The translations under genes were made by a program, and so were the position numbers. Shown in pieces: positions 6,717 to 6,768 of a stretch of 6,768 nt of DNA (positions within the stretch are counted from its first letter, which is position 1; the number at the start of each line of letters is the position of its first letter). The DNA is from SM23-73-3 sp965369445. Lineage in GTDB: Bacteria > Zixibacteria > MSB-5A5 > SM1-73. Location: assembly GCA_965369445.1 (NCBI GenBank), contig CBDUQU010000153.1:1-6768 (forward strand). The letters run 5' to 3'. The notes beneath the pieces are model-generated. The model worked only from the letters and a program-made list of their open reading frames with translations, searched no databases and was not told where the DNA came from.

Positions 6717-6768
6717 ACCTGTACAGACCGGAGAGAAGGGTAACAGGTGTTCGGACACATGGGTAACA
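6717..6768. repeat. Spaced GGGTAACA direct repeat at the window edge, possibly a mobile or repeated element end
   Basis: GGGTAACA occurs at 6738-6745 and again at 6761-6768, 23 bases apart. Between them lies GTGTTCGGACAC, a four-pair stem closing a TCGG loop. ACCTGT (6717-6722) is an inverted match of ACAGGT (6743-6748), and CTGTACAG (6719-6726) is a perfect palindrome. Repeats of this kind, with GGGTAACA and a TTCGGACACATG core, remind me of sequence flanking transposase genes, but no transposase is visible before the window ends. This is recollection plus pattern, not proof. Confidence 0.3.

Noticed and set aside
6699..6743. Short open frame of 14 codons starting ATGAACCACATG
   Set aside because: It is too short, has no clear ribosome site, and overlaps the repeat-like segment at the window edge.

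Overview
The window carries two large genes on the + strand. Both encode secreted subtilisin-family (S8) proteases that end in the same C-terminal module set: a two-loop dockerin, a cohesin-like beta domain, and a C-terminal domain of the type IX secretion system (T9SS) sorting / FlgD-like type. The dockerin style (loops followed by YLYKGGPAP-like linkers) and the sorting domain with PNPFNP, YNVLGQK and ASGVYFYRL motifs are typical of uncultured phyla of the FCB superphylum. Zixibacteria, KSB1 and Latescibacteria-like lineages are my best guesses. That assignment is inference from protein style only; no marker gene is present.

Layout. Positions 1-116 are open in the same frame as gene 1 and hold further in-frame start candidates. 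Gene 1 (117-3977) is a mosaic: signal peptide, propeptide, S8 protease of a non-canonical subclass, seven FG-GAP/VCBS-type calcium-binding repeats, an ASPIC/UnbV domain, dockerin, cohesin-like domain, sorting domain. A 103-base gap (3978-4080) holds a short hairpin. Gene 2 (4081-6651) is simpler: signal peptide, fervidolysin-like propeptide, canonical S8 protease, then the same dockerin, cohesin-like and sorting cassette. Positions 6652-6768 hold a stem-loop that may end transcription, followed by a spaced GGGTAACA direct repeat at the window edge that may belong to a mobile or repeated element.

How the parts fit. Both products should be exported by Sec, cross the outer membrane through the T9SS, and be released or anchored at the surface. 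Each chain carries both a dockerin and a cohesin-like domain, so the two proteases could dock to each other or to other surface proteins in a cellulosome-like way; this is the most interesting hypothesis here and it is untested. The shared cassette is 321 codons in both genes, aligns without gaps, and is about 74% identical in protein by hand count. The protease parts are far more different, which points to module shuffling or a duplication kept similar, rather than simple duplication of a whole gene. No RNA gene or CRISPR array was seen.
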